DNA from: a virus
Virus record (IMG/VR): IMGVR_UViG_3300017757_000224
Location: 1 to 20,159 of that record
DNA: 20,159 bases
Direction: 5' to 3' (one strand)
Made by a program: the position numbers and the translations under genes. This document shows, piece after piece, positions 19,266 to 20,159 of this stretch. Each line of letters begins with the position of its first letter. Within the stretch, counting starts at the first letter, position 1. The notes beneath the pieces are model-generated. The model saw only the letters and a program-made list of their open reading frames with translations, did not search any database and was not told the origin of the DNA.

Positions 19266-20000
19266 TTACCAATCAGAAAAGTCTGGTTTATCAAAATCAG
19301 CTGATTTGTATCCTATATATTTCATACTTAACTCTTTCAACTCTTTAGCCATTACTCTAATTTGTGCATCTCCCATACCATCTTTTGAAACTTCTATCCA
19401 TTGTTCTAAGTCACTTATCATATCATCATATGATCGCCATTTTAGATTAATGTTAGATTTCAAATCCATTGTGGAATAATCTACTTTTGATTTTTGTATA
19501 GTAGGTGCTTCATCTAATTGATCTTCTTTCAATTCTAATTCTGCATCTTGATATAATCCACCTAATGCCTTATCCATTTGAAGTTCTAGGTCTTTTTTCT
19601 TTTTGGTAAGATCTAAAGCAATCTTTCTATACTTATTTAGATTCTTTTCATCACCAGCTTCTTTTGCTGCCTTATACATAGGAAAGTTCTTTTTAAGTGT
19701 ATCAATAGTTGTTACTAACTCTTTTTGAAGTTTCTGAACTTTAGCTGGAGTTATTTTAGTTTCTTTTAAAACCTTTAAAAATTCTTCTTTAATAATTTCT
19801 TTTAATCTTGTCATAGATAAAGTTTCTTGTTTAACTTTTTTAGGTAAACCTTTATGTTTTGTACTTGCCATTTTTGTTACATCCATTTTTTTCATATCAT
19901 CTGCTACTTTTCCAGCTTCACCTTTTTTAGGTATATCACCTTTTTGCATTGACTTTACTACGCCAAAGAATTTTTGTTGTTGTTTACTTTTTGCTGGCAT
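19266..20000 (-). CDS. DUF3008-like N-terminus fused to a capsid-targeting-like motif and helical domain
   Basis: 244 residues. Residues 1-55 match DUF3008: MPAKSKQQQKFFGVVKSMQK at the start and MASTKHKGLPKKV at about 44-56, both hallmarks of that small family. Residues 63-81 are MTRLKEIIKEEFLKVLKET, the amphipathic motif also found in the proteins at 3357-3821 and 17631-18029, with IKE and LKE tripeptides. Residues 85-165 form a long charged coiled coil, and the end (LKWRSYDDMISDLEQWIEVS, later YIGYKSADFDKPDFSDW) is acidic. Function is unknown. By motif it may be an internal head or scaffold-type protein cut during head maturation (inference). The start overlaps the stop of the gene upstream as TAATG. 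Confidence 0.65.
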   Translation of the reverse strand: MPAKSKQQQKFFGVVKSMQKGDIPKKGEAGKVADDMKKMDVTKMASTKHKGLPKKVKQETLSMTRLKEIIKEEFLKVLKETKITPAKVQKLQKELVTTIDTLKKNFPMYKAAKEAGDEKNLNKYRKIALDLTKKKKDLELQMDKALGGLYQDAELELKEDQLDEAPTIQKSKVDYSTMDLKSNINLKWRSYDDMISDLEQWIEVSKDGMGDAQIRVMAKELKELSMKYIGYKSADFDKPDFSDW

Positions 20001-20159
20001 TAGTATCTACTTATATTACTTGCATTACCTTGTTTAAAAGCTACATGTAATTTTTTAATATCACCTGCTGTTTGTTTAAATGCTTTATCATAATAATCAC
20101 CGCCATATCCTTGTTCTTTTTCTTTCTCGGCATCATTTGCATATTTAATATATTGAGCA
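20000..20159 (-). CDS. C-terminal end of an unknown gene (5' end outside window)
   Basis: Only the last 52 codons are present, stopping with TAA at 20000-20002. The visible part is charged and tyrosine-rich (AEKEKEQGYGGDYYDKAFKQ, then TAGDIKKLHVAFKQGN) and ends ASNISRY. It is helical in pattern, with no cysteine. The TAATG overlap with the DUF3008-like gene argues that it is a real, co-translated gene. Too little is visible to assign a family. Confidence 0.55.
   Translation of the reverse strand, partial: AQYIKYANDAEKEKEQGYGGDYYDKAFKQTAGDIKKLHVAFKQGNASNISRY

Overview
The window is a stretch of a large, AT-rich (roughly 30% G+C by eye), tailed, contractile-tail (T4-like) bacteriophage genome. 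Every supported gene is read from the minus strand, so transcription runs from position 20159 down to 1. The genes are packed tightly: stop and start codons often overlap (TAATG or ATGA), and only about 1.2 kb is intergenic. Several features point to a host in the Bacteroidota (Flavobacteriia-like). These are a small histone H1-like (Hc1-type) protein, a DUF4494-like protein, a signal peptide ending in AQ, and promoters built as TTAG/TTTG, 20 bases, then TAnnTTTA or TAnnTTAA, close to the phylum's -33/-7 consensus (TTTG and TAnnTTTG).

In transcription order, 20159-17631 holds small accessory and probable virion proteins: a DUF3008-like protein, a basic 66-residue protein, a 48-residue membrane peptide, an acidic protein, the Hc1-like protein, a coiled-coil tail-anchored (XhlA/holin-like) protein, and a protein with a suspected capsid-targeting N-terminus. 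Region 17623-16710 is a self-contained unit. It has its own promoter, a leader of about 130 nt, a short outer-membrane beta-barrel-like protein with signal peptide, a two-helix membrane protein, and a Rho-independent terminator. The same 12-nt hairpin sequence lies upstream of both genes. From 16653 to 13729 there is a DUF4494-like protein, an SH3-like small protein, a SAM methyltransferase and several unknown small proteins. From 13632 to 10057 lie an Hsp20 chaperone, an ATP-dependent DNA ligase, a Cys-rich lipoprotein and a UV-damage endonuclease.

From 10057 to 5603 there is a four-helix membrane protein with a periplasmic or cytoplasmic coiled coil, a basic Cys-rich protein, a ClpP protease with intact catalytic triad, a GroES-like co-chaperonin, an HD-domain hydrolase, a membrane-anchored small protein and a gp55-like late sigma factor. 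From 5566 to 1 lies the baseplate module: a conserved 136-residue protein, an OB-fold spike/hub protein, small virion candidates, gp25, gp6, and the start of a DNRLRE-type beta-sandwich structural protein.

Two promoter classes seem to divide the labour. Six long host-like promoters sit before accessory, repair or proteolysis genes. Short ATATTTAT boxes without a -33 element sit before baseplate, Hsp20, Hc1 and other genes, and are candidates for late promoters read by the gp55-like sigma factor. No tRNA, CRISPR array, integrase, insertion sequence or attachment site was seen.
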